A stretch of DNA of 64,000 nucleotides. Source: Hyalella azteca. Its lineage: Eukaryota > Arthropoda > Malacostraca > Amphipoda > Hyalellidae. The DNA is taken from positions 132,188-196,187 of the forward strand of contig NW_025932998.1 in assembly GCF_000764305.2 (NCBI RefSeq), written 5' to 3'. The notes below the pieces were generated by a model, which worked only from the letters and a program-made list of their open reading frames with translations, did no database searches and was not told the origin of the DNA. Every line of letters begins with the position of its first letter. The first letter of the stretch is position 1. The position numbers were made by a program, and so were the translations under genes. Shown here one piece after another: positions 34,821 through 48,600 of this stretch.

Positions 34821-35190
34821 GGTCTCAGCTGCCGCGTTGCTTACATAAAAAAGTTACTATTTTACATTAAAAAGTGACCGTAATGCAATGACCTGGAATG
34901 ACTTGGTCTCAGCTGCCGCGTTGTTTACATCAAAGAAGTTGTTATTTTACATTAAAAAGTCACTGTAATGCAATGACCTGGAATGACTTGGTCTCAGCTG
35001 CCGCGTTGCTTACATAAAAAAAGTTACTATTTTACATTAAAAAGTGACCGTAATGCAATGACTTGTTCTCAGTTGCCGCGTTGCTTACATAAAAATGTTA
35101 CTATTTTACATTAAACACAGTCACTGTGATGCGATGACTTGCAATGACTTGGTCTTAGCTACCTCGATCCTTATATCAGAAGAGTCACCA
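34821..35190. repeat. 84-bp tandem array, about 5 units
   Basis: Units starting GGTCTCAGCTGCCGCGTTGC begin near 34821, 34905, 34990, 35065 and 35151 (periods 84, 85, 75, 86). Each continues with TACATAAAAAAGTTACTATT and a GTAATGCAATGACCTGGAATG-like block. The last unit is degenerate. Confidence 0.9.
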
Positions 35191-36593
35191 ATTGTACAAT
35201 CAAGAGTCGCTGTTATGGAACAACTGTTCTACGTTTTATACTGTCACTACGGCGAAAATTTTTCGCTCCACTGCCGTATCTTATAAAATAGTTTGATTTA
35301 ATTAATGATTCTTTCACGTTATTTACGGACGTGATAGATCAAATACTCGTGCATATTGTAGCGATTAATAAATCATAAGATAATTTTAAACTAACAATAA
35401 GTCTCCAAAATTTGAAAGCAATCTGCAATTCATATCAATCACAGCAGCCCTTCTAGAACTAAAAACTCGTGTAATACATGAAAAAATTTGTAATGAACAT
35501 GGAAATGTGTCCCAGCATGAAAAAATAAATCACACTTTCTCAAAATCCCACCCTCACCACTATATAACATCATAAATGTCCATGGCTGAACATATATTGT
35601 CCGTCAGTATTGCATTTCTCTACTCCATGATCGTTTTACCGTGACAAATGAACTAAATCACCACTCCAGGCAGTCAAAGAGAACAAAATGAAAGTTATTA
35701 ATGGAACCTTATTAACCTAAAGTATCAAGTTTAAGATACGACATCTTTAGCTTTAAAGACATGGAGAAAGATGTAATCGAGCGCAACATTGGAAACGATG
35801 AGCGTTCGAAAATGTTCAACATTTATGAATGTACGTTCTCAGAGTGTAAGAGATCAACCTAGTTTTTTTAGTCCAAGAAAGTCTTTTATTCTGTGGCGAT
35901 CAAGATTGTCCAGAGAAAAAGCAGCCCCATTATCTGTTAATGAGGAAATTTAGAGGTCATACCACAGATAACATACAAGAAATAGGACATTAAATTTAGC
36001 GTTAGTCTGCGTAGAACGTATACGATCAGTTGGGCATTAATCAACAGATATACGTGTATAAGATAAGCCTTCGCAAATACTGGATTGTATAGCGTGTGAA
36101 TCAGAATCCAGTTAAGCAACATTTGATGAGAGCTTGATGTTTTAACCTGAATCTCAGTAGCAAGAGAGGGGAAGGGGCGGTAGTGCCACAGAGAACCTGT
36201 TCAGCTCCAAAATAGAGAGGATAGCTGGTTGCAACTCCGTTATTTGAAGCTCCAGTTTCACTGATCATCTATTCGGCTGATGAACGAATTTACATGAAAA
36301 TAACTTAAATTTCTGCCTTTCATATCAGCTTTCAGTCGATTTAAATAAAAAAAAACTTGATGATTCGAGAAAACCGATGAGAGCGAACAATTGCAATTGC
36401 AGTGCACGAATAAAGCAGATGAACAATAATACAAGATAAGATATTATCACAATCGGGAGAGGAAGAATCTTATATCGACCAGGGACCTGACAAACATTCG
36501 ATTGGTATTCTATCGGAGCTTTAATTAAGTTAGAGTCAAAAATAAAGTTCACTGCAGAGCAGGATAACGGACTCACTTATCCGATGGGAGATA
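35191..36593. other. Intergenic, no gene seen
   Basis: AT-rich, scattered stop codons in all frames, nothing recognised. Confidence 0.4.
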
Positions 36594-36787
36594 AGTAGAT
36601 AGCATAACGAGCGCATGGCGCCATTTTCCATAAACAGCTTAAATTATAGTTTACCAACCATTTACCCCAAATCTTACCCAACAAAATTAACAAATTTTGT
36701 TGGGTAAGATTTGGGGTAAATGGTTGGTAAACTATAATTTAAGCTGTTTATGGAAAATGGCGCCATGCGCTCGTTATGCTATCTACT
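36594..36787. repeat. Perfect 95-bp inverted repeat, 4-nt loop
   Basis: Arms 36594-36688 and 36693-36787 are exact reverse complements over 95 bases (checked base by base), separated by AACA. The outer ends are AGTAGATAGCATAACG and its complement. No coding sense is evident. Confidence 0.97.
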
Positions 36788-39195
36788 GAGATAAACATAT
36801 ATTTGCTAGCAGACCGCATAATTAGAGTTTGTTAGAATATTGCTTAGAATATTGTTGTTTTATTGATACACCATGTTTGAAGCGAATATACTTTAAGTAT
36901 ATACAGTCAAATAATCCACTCAATGAAACTGATGGGTTATATAAATATAAGTTATAAGTTATTTCCGAGAAAATAGTCCGTTTCGGTTTCACATGAACGT
37001 AAATTTTACTTTCGTTTACCACATGAAAATATAGAATAATTTCCATCCTCCTCGCAGAAGATGAAATGAGACTAACGCGTACATGGAAGGAAAATATAAG
37101 ATCTTCCAGAAATATCGCAGAATAATGCTTGCAGAATTAACGCTGGAGTTGAAGCTTTATAAATTTTTATCTCGGGCTTGCAAAGTAATTCGTGAGAAAT
37201 TATCATTATGGACACAGGCCACAAAAATCAACAGTCTAAACTGAGAAAAAAATCTATGTCATTTTTACCAAACTCTGTTGAGTACGACACGAGTCATTCT
37301 TGCAGCTCATTACTCACGAGCTGAAGGATAACGGTTTATGGTCTAAAGACTTTCAAATTAGCCTCGCATCATTATAAGCTTCAACTTAATGAAGCCTAAG
37401 ATAACGAAGACGGATCATCGCTCTAAATGAGGAATGAAAGCTGGAATAGCGGTCGTCCCAAAATAGGCCATCCCACAGTGCATACCATATGGGCAGCATC
37501 ACTTTCTCCATGCTGGGAAACGATAATGAAGATCTTGATCGACATTTTGTATTGACGGAAGCAGAGAGAGCTTGGAAGTCTTAGGCCAGTGCGCAGCCAG
37601 CGCTGGCTTACAAGAGAAAGACAGAGCTGAAGACGAGGCCAAGAAAGCTTTAGCAGCCCACGAACCCAGAGAGAAAGCGCGGGGGCATTTCCTCTTGCTT
37701 ATATGATGTACAGTGTACAGTGTACAGTGTACACGCATGATCGAGCGAACAAGACACGTCCCGGGCTCTGTTACGTGATGGCGCCTTAGGCCGTTACTAC
37801 TCGATCGCTCAAATTAGTTTCCTATATTTTTTTATAGTGACAGTGCATGAAGCACCGGCAACACGATCATTTAAATTGTTTCCAATATTTGTCAAGTGAA
37901 TGCGTCTAGAATAGCTACCGCACGATCGATCATATTTGTCCCAGATTTCTGTTGCGTGACGGTGCATAAAGTAGACATAGCCCAGGCTGGCAATTTTTGG
38001 CTCTGTGTTCAATTACGTGACGCAGCCTAAGACCAAATATAAAAAAAGGCAACGCCAGCCAACTAAGTCAATTTCGCCAACATTTGTCTTTAAATTATCA
38101 ATAAATGTAATATTAGAACTGCCGAGTGCCGAAGATTTTTATTAATCGAAGATAAAAATTCGAAGACCTATCAATATGTGAAATGATATGTAAATGACAA
38201 TTCATCGAAGTCCCATTGCACTTTTATTAGTGATGTTCGATCGACAAATAACGGCTCATCAGTCATTTTCAGAATTTAAATACATTAGACTGAACTACAA
38301 GATGTCTTTAAATTGTTCTCTCCAAAGGTTTAGATTTTTGGTGAGACTAAGTTCGAAATATATGTTCAGGGTTTTTAAAGCTGGTAGCAGTTTCGAATGG
38401 AGTATAAGACCTATCGACGTTTGAATAAAGGTAAATAAATGATAAAATGCCTCCTGAAGATATTATTTTTAATTCATTGTACGAAAACCATCGATTGACC
38501 ATCGAATCACATCAAATATTATTGATATTGTAGGGATATTGATTTTTAATTACAAATAAAAAAGACATAAACTTCAAAACAAACCATCATACATTTTTTT
38601 AGTTAACAAAGTAATTAGCCTGTAGTCGAAACAGAGTAGGAAGAACAAAAGTTACAGCACAAGCAGAAGAAAGGTTCAAATTTTTATGTCAAAATAGATC
38701 ATAAATTCTAACATAAAATACAGTAACAAACTCTTGGGAACAGCGATCAAAGTTGCAGAATAATCCTAAGTAGCAAATTACGACGACGAGCAGCATCGCC
38801 TCCTGAGCCGCAGCCGTCATCATAACGGGATAGTAGCAGTAACGGCACCAAGTCCCATGGGCTGATCGTCAGCTTCTTAATCAACAATTTTATGGGTCCA
38901 GGCGCTGAATTGAAATTTGATGCAAGCTTCACGCTAGACTCCTGCGTTTGGTATTTTTTTTAATCCGAGACGAGACGAGACGAGACAACAGGCTCTGTCC
39001 CGGTTCGCAATAAAAACCGGGACAATTTTTAGCCTTCCGTTGGAATTCCGGGACGATACCGAGACGAGACGGGACGTCCCGGTTAAAATAGGTACCTTAA
39101 AATTTCCCGGAATTTACAGCCATTTTAACGAGACATAACGAGACTAATCAATTTTTGATGTGGTGTAAACTTTGGCTTACCGTCATACATTTATA
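36788..39195. other. Intergenic, simple repeats only
   Basis: No gene recognised. Contains a short CAGTGTACAGTGTA tandem near 37710 and, at about 38966-39110, clustered GAGAC repeats (ACGAGACGAGACGAGAC) mixed with inverted CCGGGAC/GTCCCGG motifs. Confidence 0.45.
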
Positions 39196-39357
39196 CAGAG
39201 CCGGGCAGCGCTACTTTGAAAGGCAGCGGCCGCTTCCGCTACATGCTCTAAATGTAGCGGGCGCTACCGCTACCGCTACAATGGCTTAAATGTAGTGCCG
39301 CTGCCGCTACCGACATTGTAGCGGCCGCTACATGTAGCGCGCTACTGCCCACCTCTG
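39196..39357. mobile_element. Short hAT-like element remnant
   Basis: Starts CAGAGCCGGGCAGCGCTAC and ends in the complement of CAGAGGTGGGCAGTAGCGC; the interior is rich in GTAGCGG/CCGCTAC repeats. The CAGAGGTGGGCAGTAGC end is typical of hAT-type elements in my experience. The flanks do not show a clean 8-bp duplication, so it is degenerate. Related GTAGCGG sequence continues near 39530-39585. Confidence 0.5.
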
Positions 39358-42300
39358 GTAACAACTAACATGTTGACACTATTAACAGGCTGAGGTTGAC
39401 AACATTACAACGAAATCTTTCGTAGAGTTTTATTTTGTAATTAATATTATGTATGTATCATGCTGGTTTTAAATAATATTTAATACTATTAGGTAAATCT
39501 AAAGGCTTTATCTATAAATGTAGAGGTAACGCTGTAGCGGCAAAACCTCGTATCGCTACTTAAATATGTAGCGGGCGCTACCACTTCACGCATCACGGAC
39601 ATGGCTCGCATGATAGCATCGTGTCGATCATGTAACGGCCGGCGGGATATGCGAGGAGTGGCAACACAACGGGGAACCGCAGCGCTACGGCCAACGGAAG
39701 ATTGGGTAATTTTAATAGCAGTCTATTGATTGTAGTAGAAAGCCGCTGTCGCGCATGCCATGCAGTGTATCAATGAGGAGGTATTAGAAGCATTGTTGTT
39801 TCACAGCGGAGGTGTTGAGATGTCGCTAGTCTATTGCAACGTAACAGGATATTGCTGGCAATTATCTAAGTTGCACACTCTGAGTTGTATTAGTTATTTA
39901 TAATGAAACAGTTTTAGAGAACTACAATAATATAAAATTGACTGAATGCTATTATTTAAATAAAGCAATATTAATTCATTATATGAAATCATTATTGCGA
40001 TGGAAAACAATTAACATTAATTGAATTAAACAATTAAATTTCTAGTGGAAATGAAAACGAAAACTTCTACGATAAATCAACCTTATCTTATTCCTGATTT
40101 CTAAACTGAAGTCCAGAATACACAAACAAATGCTATCAGGATAAAAAAATATGTAAAATATGCAGTACTAAAGGACAGCAAAGATTTTGCAAGTACGCGC
40201 GTGATGCATGTCGATAATTTTCTTTGAAACTTATCGTTAACGGTAACCATATTTACACTTCAAATAAAATAGCTTCCGTGAAATAGAAGATTTTGATTAT
40301 GTTTCGAAGAACTCGCCGCATGCGAACGGCTAGATCACAGTAACTTTGCCTATTTTGTTGTTGCGCTGCAGCCACTGACACTTTAAGAGTATCCCATTAT
40401 ACTTGAGTACATGAATACGCCGAGTGGTACAACCTCAATCAACTGTATATAGTGACAATTGTTAGAATAAGGCTGTATATGGAACGTATTCCGTATATTT
40501 GAGTTATACTCTTGAACGGATTCGTTGGAAGAACTAGTCTTCGGGTGAGAATCGTAAATTTATATATGTAGTTCGTAGTAATTGAATAAATATCTATGTT
40601 GTACACTACCACAATGATAATCAATATCTGCTTTAGGTGTATTTTACACAATAAAAACGCCAAACTTTGTGAAATGTACTGCGTGTCTTGACTTGTGCAG
40701 TGCATGCAGGTCGGTTTCAAGGACAACCCTTGAGGAAATTGTCGCCAGTAATCTTATACCTAAATTATGTTTCTCATTTCGAAGCAAAATTATTGTCAAT
40801 TGAATTTAAAAGGTGCATAGAACATAGGAAACAAGAAGAAGTAAGAGGGGAAGTAGCTATGCAAGCATTAAGTAACCTTGCCGACCTTGTCAGAGAAACC
40901 GTCCAGCGCTGCATGATAACCTTCAGTGATGCGCTTTCTGATGTTCACAGAGCATGAGCAAGAATGGAACAGGTTCAAATTATTTGTAGCTAATAGCAAA
41001 GGAATTCTATTGAAGAATTATTATCTGACGATGCGCTAAGACTAGGAAATTTAGTTCACATCGCATGCAGCGTTGCCATCTTACTAACACCAGGCAAGAC
41101 ATAGCGGCAGATGGCAACGCACTCAGGCGTGGCATGAGAACGCAACGTTGCTGTGGGAAGTGGATTGGGATTGTAGAATTGGTTTTGCCTCTGATAAATT
41201 AGTTTTTAAAATTTATTGACGAGGTAAATTCAATAAAGTCAAAATGACCGGCAACTCCAGACGAGAAGTGTAAGCAGGCGGGACTCGAATGTTGACAAAT
41301 CTTGGAAATCGAGAAGGATGCTCTGACTGAGACTTCAGACTCGGTTCACTGACTCGAGGAGGTCGCAGAGGTAGTCACGGAAAAGCTCCTCAGGCGACGG
41401 TTCGCGTGAAGGAGGAAGGCGAGTGATGGTGAGAACGATAAGATTGAACAAAAAGTTGATGGAAAGAAAATATAACCTGTTCTAGAAGGAAATGTTCTTG
41501 AAAGATACTTCAAGAGGTTGCAGTATCACATGATTTAGATTCGTAACTTTATTGCGTGCATCGAACGGAGCAACACTTCCGTCAACAAGTTAAGTACTGC
41601 TAGTCTAAGTTGCAAAAAGGCTTCTTTGGAAACACGTAAAACTCAACCCATATGCTATTCAGAAGCATCATCGTAGAGAAAACATCAACAATATTCAGAA
41701 CAGAGTTTGACGCCAGCAATACTACAAGAATTAAAGTACTACAACGATTTTAGAAATGGACGTTTTAGAAATGGACGTAAACCTGTATCCTTTCATCTAA
41801 ATCCTTATGATCGAAAGGGCTGGATGAACACAAGTGCTTAATTGAAACTTGAGAAACGAATGGGACCTGATTAACTAATATAAAATACAAAAAAATCTCA
41901 CAAAATGGGATTCAGCAGCTCGATCACAAAACTGCATAGCGTAGCTTCACTCCATTCTATCACTGTATATAGGTACATTTTGCTCTGCATATTTTGTACT
42001 GAATTTTACGGATGATTTTTTTTTACTATGAGGACATCAGAGGTGGCGCTTTTTTTTTGAGCTTGCGGCGCTCGGCAGCCCTGCAATTCGTTGCAGCCAG
42101 GCCCGTCTGCGACGACAATTAAAATCCTCAGACATTTCATTGTGCGTCTCGACTGAGCTCGAACGCGAATATTGTGGTTTTCACGCGATGTGTTTCGTTT
42201 CGTTGAAGAGAGATGATCGTTAATGGTTCTTGTAATGCATTTAAAGATTTTATTCGCAGTTTAATTAAACATATTATACTGCATTGTTTCATCTATGAAA

Positions 42301-44496
42301 TAATACACGAGTTTGACGGTTATATTCAAGTGATTGATAATTTTTTCAATCGGCCTGAAAATGTGATTTTAAGGTGGTGTCACGCCACCCTCCAGGTCAA
42401 AAAGTTCGTCGGGCTCGTCGCAGCACATATTCCAGCACTCTAAGGTACTAGATTCAAACTTCTTTGCCTAAATAAATATTCTTAGGTGGCAATAGTATTC
42501 ACAAAAGTGAAAATAACAAAACCTGGCACATTTATATGAAATTTCTATTGGTGTCAGCAAGTCTTGGCCATTAGCGAAGAGTTTGAACTGCATTAAACAG
42601 CAATCTAATGCTGTTTCGGGAGCAATGCACTGGAGGGACGACTCGAGCTGGTGGCTGCGATTCTAATCAGCCTAGGTTCTGAGTTGATCTTGGTGGCCTA
42701 ATTTACCTTTTGCGCTGCTCCCAATACGGTTGCTGATGAGGTCAGCTTTGCCGCTACGCCTCTCTTCCTACTCCAATGACTATAGAATCTTGCGCTGAGA
42801 TCAATGTCTTGCTTAAAGCATAAATTATCGAAAAATAGAAAACAAAAGTCAATACATATTAATTTTGTTATCATTGACATGTTTCGGAGACAAGCTATCA
42901 TAAATAATGTATAACCAACACATACAGAAGCTATGGCGAGAAAAGATTTTAAAAAGTTAAAACCTGACAAAGCTAAATGCACAAATAGTGCGAAGAAAAA
43001 CTGCTCAAACTCGGTATATTAACAATATATAAAGAGGTTATCGTGGTTGTACTATACGTAGTGTCAGCGTTTAACCAATACACTAAGTCTGGCCAGTTAC
43101 CGATTCTTGAAATGTTCAGGGGCCGTATTATCAAAACTTCGTAAGTACGCAAAATCGACTTACGAGTGGCGTAAGTGCTGACTTGATGACGTAACTCTAG
43201 AGGTGGTATTATCAAAACATTTGCGCGGGAAGATACGTAACGTATCTGTACGCCTGCTCGGAGATGTCGTAAGTGAAGTTCCAGAGCTCGACTTTTGTTG
43301 TTGATGTGTGCTGGAGGCATTATTCAAGATATAGTTCTGTAAAAATATATACCGAGAGTTTTTAATATCATAATATATTAAATTCCACGTACAAATTTAA
43401 TTTGAGCGTGGAAGATAAAACTCAGAAATCTCCGATTAACGGACATCACGATGCTCGATGTATATCATTGATGATGCTTGAGTTAGGTACGCGGGTAGAT
43501 TGCTCGTACGGTGACTCATTTCAAGATGAACAGCAACTCTAGTACCTATAAGTTTACAAGTTGTGTTATGTCACACCGACGTACATCGATGAACACTGCA
43601 CACAACCATGTTTACAAACTATAAAAGATCTCTAACGCATAAGAAATCTCGTTATACATGGGAAACAACTTATCTGAAAATTACTGATTAGTCCAAGTGT
43701 TGATAAACCTATGTTTAATTACTTCTAAACTAATTTCAGACAACGCCTTCAACAATTTTTCTTTCAAATTATTTAATATGAAGGTGGGGACCAATGTTTC
43801 CTTTATACTCCATCTCTTCCTTAGTTATGATCTTTTTCGAATTTCATGCTTCACTAGTAAATTTTGCCTTCGCAATTGTTTATACAAGTTTTAATTACAC
43901 AGAACTAATGATAGAACTTATCTTAAAAACATTTAAATTCAAACACACATATATATATGAGCTTTGGTTTTGCTACTAAATTTACGGAAAGATTATTTGT
44001 TAGAGTACATGCAAGCGTTGAATCAAATCATAATTCATGGATGATTCTTATTAACTTAACTAATCTATGATAAAAGAAAAAAAACTTTGAACAGAAGGTG
44101 CGTACCAAGCATTCTCCCATCCCCATCCCAAAAAAGCGTGAGTTTCGATAATTGCAATGAGTTGTTATATGACCTACTTCTATACTCGGGATCTCGAAAT
44201 GAAGTGCAGCGCATCACTTATTCAGTCAAACGCTTGCTGATTGCACATCAATTGTGGGTCAGCCAGATTGACAAGGGAGATCGCATACCACAAAGCGCCT
44301 TTGTACAATACTGTTTCGCTGATCATGTGAAAGCGCTTCGAGTGAAAGTGAAGACACTACAGAGGCAGAAATTTCACGAAAAAGGATTCACCGTTTTTAT
44401 CGCCTCTCAATTAATAGATGTGGGAAAATACTGACTGCATTAATTAAAATGTTTTTCCGCAAACGCGATAACGGCTGAAGCTAGTTGTTTTGCATA
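39358..44496. other. Intergenic, no supported gene
   Basis: Two open frames (89 codons from 40688, 115 codons from 44087, both +) look weakly protein-like but lack domains or homologues I know. Near 43120-43290, ATTATCAAAAC and CGTAAGT motifs repeat, suggesting a degraded MITE. Confidence 0.35.
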
Positions 44497-44560
44497 GACT
44501 TTAGGGAATATTTCCCTAAAGTCAATGGTAATATTTAGGGAATATTTCCCTTAAGTCAAT
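44497..44560. repeat. Paired AT-rich palindromes
   Basis: GACTTTAGGGAA, TAT, TTCCCTAAAGTC forms a 27-bp palindrome at 44497-44523. A near copy (TTTAGGGAATATTTCCCTTAA) follows at about 44533-44553. Confidence 0.8.
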
Positions 44561-44824
44561 CAGATCTCAAATTGAATCAAAATAAAATAAACGAAAACGT
44601 CACCCAAGCCCATAAATTTAGATTATGAATCAATGAAGCAACAGTTTTTTTGTAATCCGAAAACAGGATCACAGGTCTGAATTTAAATATTGAATTTAAA
44701 TTTAATCAAATTGAAAGAAAAAACGTTCGCAAATGATTAATTAGTAAATTTGACTGAGTCGTCGCCCATAAGTACAAGTTAAACTTGCTAAGATTTCGTC
44801 TGAAATACCAGGCTGCAACAGCGT

Positions 44825-45672
44825 AGGTAATGTACACGACTAAGAACCGTGTTCTTATTAAAACTACTGCTAGAAAGTTAGTAAGGTGCACGACTGGCAA
44901 ACGAGTTCTAAAAACACTGTGGCGCTATAGGGTTAGTAAGGTACTGTTATCACGGCTGACAAACGTATTCTAAAAACACTATGGCGCTAGAAGGCTAGTA
45001 AGGTACTTGACTGACAACCGTGTTCTAAAAACACTGCCGCTAGAGAGTTAGTAAGGTACAAGACTGACGATTGGGTTCTAAAAACATTATGGCGCTAGAG
45101 GGTTAGTAATTCTTACGACTAGGGACAGCGTGCTAGAAAAACTGTGCCGCTAGTGTTTTCAGTAGGACCTGGAAGGTCGGTACGTTTCGTTCATTAGTGA
45201 TGAGAGATTTTCAAAAAACACGTTTCTCCAGAGGGTTAGAAAATAGTGATAGATACTACTGAGGAACGTGTTCCTAGACTATAGAGCACCCGGAAGCTTG
45301 AGGGTTAGTGAGGTACACGACTGAGATCTATTTTCTAAAAACACTGCCGCTTGATCAATTAAGGTACCCGACTGAGGGGCTTGCTCTGAAAATACTGACG
45401 CCAGAGGGCTAGTAAGGTACGCGACTGATGACCCTGTTCTAAAAACTGCCGCCGTAGGGTTAGTGATTTTCATGACTGAGAGCGAGCCATGTTCCCATAA
45501 GAATCTGCCGCTAGAGGGCTCGAGAACCGGTAAGGAACACAACTGAAGAGCGTATTCTGAAAACACTCCGCCTTTAGAGGGTTAGTAATAGACACACTGA
45601 GAAACTTTACTAAAAACACCCTGCAGCTAGCTTTAGTAAGGAACACGACTGAGTACCGTGTTCTAAAAACTC
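44825..45672. repeat. 55-bp degenerate satellite, about 14 units
   Basis: Each unit resembles GTACACGACTGA, an ACCGTGTTCTAAAAACACTG block, then GCCGCTAGAGGGTTAGTAAG. Spacing is about 55 bp with several diverged or longer units. CCGCTAGAGGG or variants recur in most units. Confidence 0.85.
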
Positions 45673-48600
45673 ACCTGACCAAATTGAGGTCACCCAGGAA
45701 GGCTTGTCTCACAGAATGAGGAGCACAGCACTGTTACTGAAAGAGGTGATCCGAACACTTCACCGAGTGTCCAAACGTTTTATTCTTCAAATTGAATGAT
45801 AATAATTATGCTAAGATAAGATACACATATCTGTAGTCTGTAAATAGCATAAGGTTTTCAATGGAGGTCTTGCATAACAGTAATAATAAAACGACATTCC
45901 CACGACGATGAAAGGTTTTACGAGTCAAATTAAGAAAATGTGTTAAATAATTTACGACATACAAATTAATCTATATTATATAAATAAGATCGGAATACAT
46001 ATAAGAAAATAACAGGTAGGTAATATTCTGGATTAAATAATATACACGTCAGTCACGAATATTTTCATTAAGCTCGTGTACAAAGGTCTGAGTTACATAG
46101 CAGTATCGTATATTAGAATGCAAACGATAATCTCAGTTGATAATTTCCATTCGTTGCCATGGTACGGATGAAAATAAATTACGTTAACTTTGACCTACAA
46201 ATGCGACCCAAAACTTCTACCTAACAAGATAAAATAGGTAGATTGGAAATAAATAATATGAGTCGGATGGCAATGATTTTCATGAATGACAAATATAATA
46301 AAGTTCACTCGGTATCCGCAACTGCTTTCAAAGCACTAGCAGCACGCAAGAGGGGTAAAGAACTCTACACTGGTGATTATTAGTCGAGAAATAACGGCTA
46401 CCGAAGTTAAAGGCAGTCAGTCGAGTGACACGCGCGAGAGCAATTCACACACCGTGTTACCTCCACGAAGCTCAGCGGTTGAATGACCCGAGGTGGAGGC
46501 AAACGCTCCTACTACTCGCCTCGACGGCTGTCGGTCGGCCGCATCTTTGCGACGGCAATACATGAAACAAATCGTCGAACCTGAACGTAATTCTTCTCAT
46601 GATCCTGAATACAATGCAGTTTAAATTGTCGAAAAATTAGCTGATGGTCGTAAATCTTTCAGCTTGATGGCAATACCTGGTATCTTTCAATTTGATTTGC
46701 AAGTGGTTTTGTCAAAGACAGTTGATGTCAAGTAATTTCTTGCATTCATTCACAATTTTTCTTACATTTTAAAAGTCATACGGCAATCTGGAATAGTCGA
46801 GCCGAATCATAAATTAACTTTATTTTTATTTCTCATCTATTATAGACAACATCAATTACAGACTGGAACCTAATTTATTGCACCCAATTAGCATGCTCAT
46901 TCGCTTCACGAAGAAGTGAAAATTTGCAAGCAAAGAGAAATACTTAGCAGACATTTCTCCAGCTCCCACGATAAATTCTATGCAAATTAAAGTCTGACCA
47001 ACACTTTAAACTAAAACAAAAATTCCTCAGCTTTCGCTGATGCGCCAGCTTCGGTTGGTGGAGACTTGAGCAACAGAGCGGAAAGTGGCACGCCGTTGTA
47101 GCATCAATTATAAGGAGGAGCTAAATTGTTTACAAAAGATCGACGAATCTATGATGAGATTTCTCAATTTAAGAATTATAAATAAAAACAATTATCGTGC
47201 CTTGAGTACGTTTGAGCTTTCCGTCATGTCATTTCGGTGCAGTCTTGCTCACTATAGAAAGTAGGTTATCTTTCTATATTAGGACGCATTTGTTCATTTT
47301 TTGTAGGCACACGCAGAAGCCAGGCCACTTAGCCAGATGTCAGTGTCACTTAAGATAATTTTTTACAGCCACAAAATTTTTATAATTCTTCAAACGATTT
47401 TTTTTTTCTTAAAAAAACTCCACTACAAGAACAACTCGTCTTAAGGTTTAACATTTCAATGAATAAATTGAAGAATTTTGTTTGCTAGTAAAATAGCTGC
47501 ATATTTAAATATATTTTTCATTAGAACATAATAGTTTATTATTCTGAACTAAATGATAGGACAGCTAGATTATAATACTGAAATGGCCTGACAATACATT
47601 TGAGCTGACATTCTATGTTAGAATGTTTTTTTTCGTACGAAATAAATAATTTACAACACAATTAACAGAATGCAGTTTGTAACACAAATTCTAATTATTC
47701 ATGTCATTAGTGTCCTTCAATCGCAAGTTAAAAAAAACTGAAAGCAAAGAAAACGCCAAATGAATTCGCCATTTCTTTATGAAAACATTTCGGAGACCAG
47801 CTCCATCATTCGTCCAAAAAATATTGGAGAATTCATGTGTAATCAGCAGTGAAAATCCAATAAACACGAGTGACACGATTTTCACAACTGATTATATTTA
47901 AATTATCTGAAATTTTTTAACGGATGATGGAGCTTGCCAACAAAAACTTTTGAATATACGTTGAATTTACTTGGTGCTTCCTTTGTTAAATTCTTGATGA
48001 GCCTAATCAATAACGCCATAAACGGGAATGTATTCAATTGAAACAAGGGCACAATAGAAACAGGGGAGAATATGCTATGCCGCAGCATTACATGTACGCT
48101 GGCAAATATTGAAGAAACATTACCACAACACACTAATTCTAATTAGTGATGTTTTCACTAATTAGTGATGTTTTCACTTAATTCTAATTAGCCAAAGGAG
48201 TTAACAAACCGCATGATAAATGCATTTTTATACCAGAAACAAATTTGTTACAAGTTTATGACTTATACGGTAGACTTTTTACTACACTTGCGAAGGTATG
48301 AAAAGCCATAGCATCGACCGCCATCTCACAGATGACTTGCGACGGCGCATCGAAATCTCCGAGTCGCTAACGGTCTGGGCGGCGCAGCAGCCACTGCATG
48401 CTGACGAACAACTCTGGCAGCTGATATAATGGCGCATGCCGGCGACACAAGCACTTTGAATCGCCAGCTGACTCTAGTGAAGCTCATTTGTGATGTTCTA
48501 TGATTACATTTGATGATACTCAACCTTTAACAATTCATATCGGGATTATTGATGTGATCAAGATCTTGTCATGATTATGACCTTTTAAAATTTTATTTTA

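Noticed and set aside
40688..40957. Possible 89-codon gene (+)
   Set aside because: Moderately protein-like, but with no domain, homologue or splice context I can recognise.
44087..44434. Possible 115-codon gene (+)
   Set aside because: Longest open frame of the desert, yet no recognised family; may be an eroded transposon frame.
34821..45672. CRISPR-like arrays
   Set aside because: Units are contiguous satellites without unique spacers, and the genome is eukaryotic.
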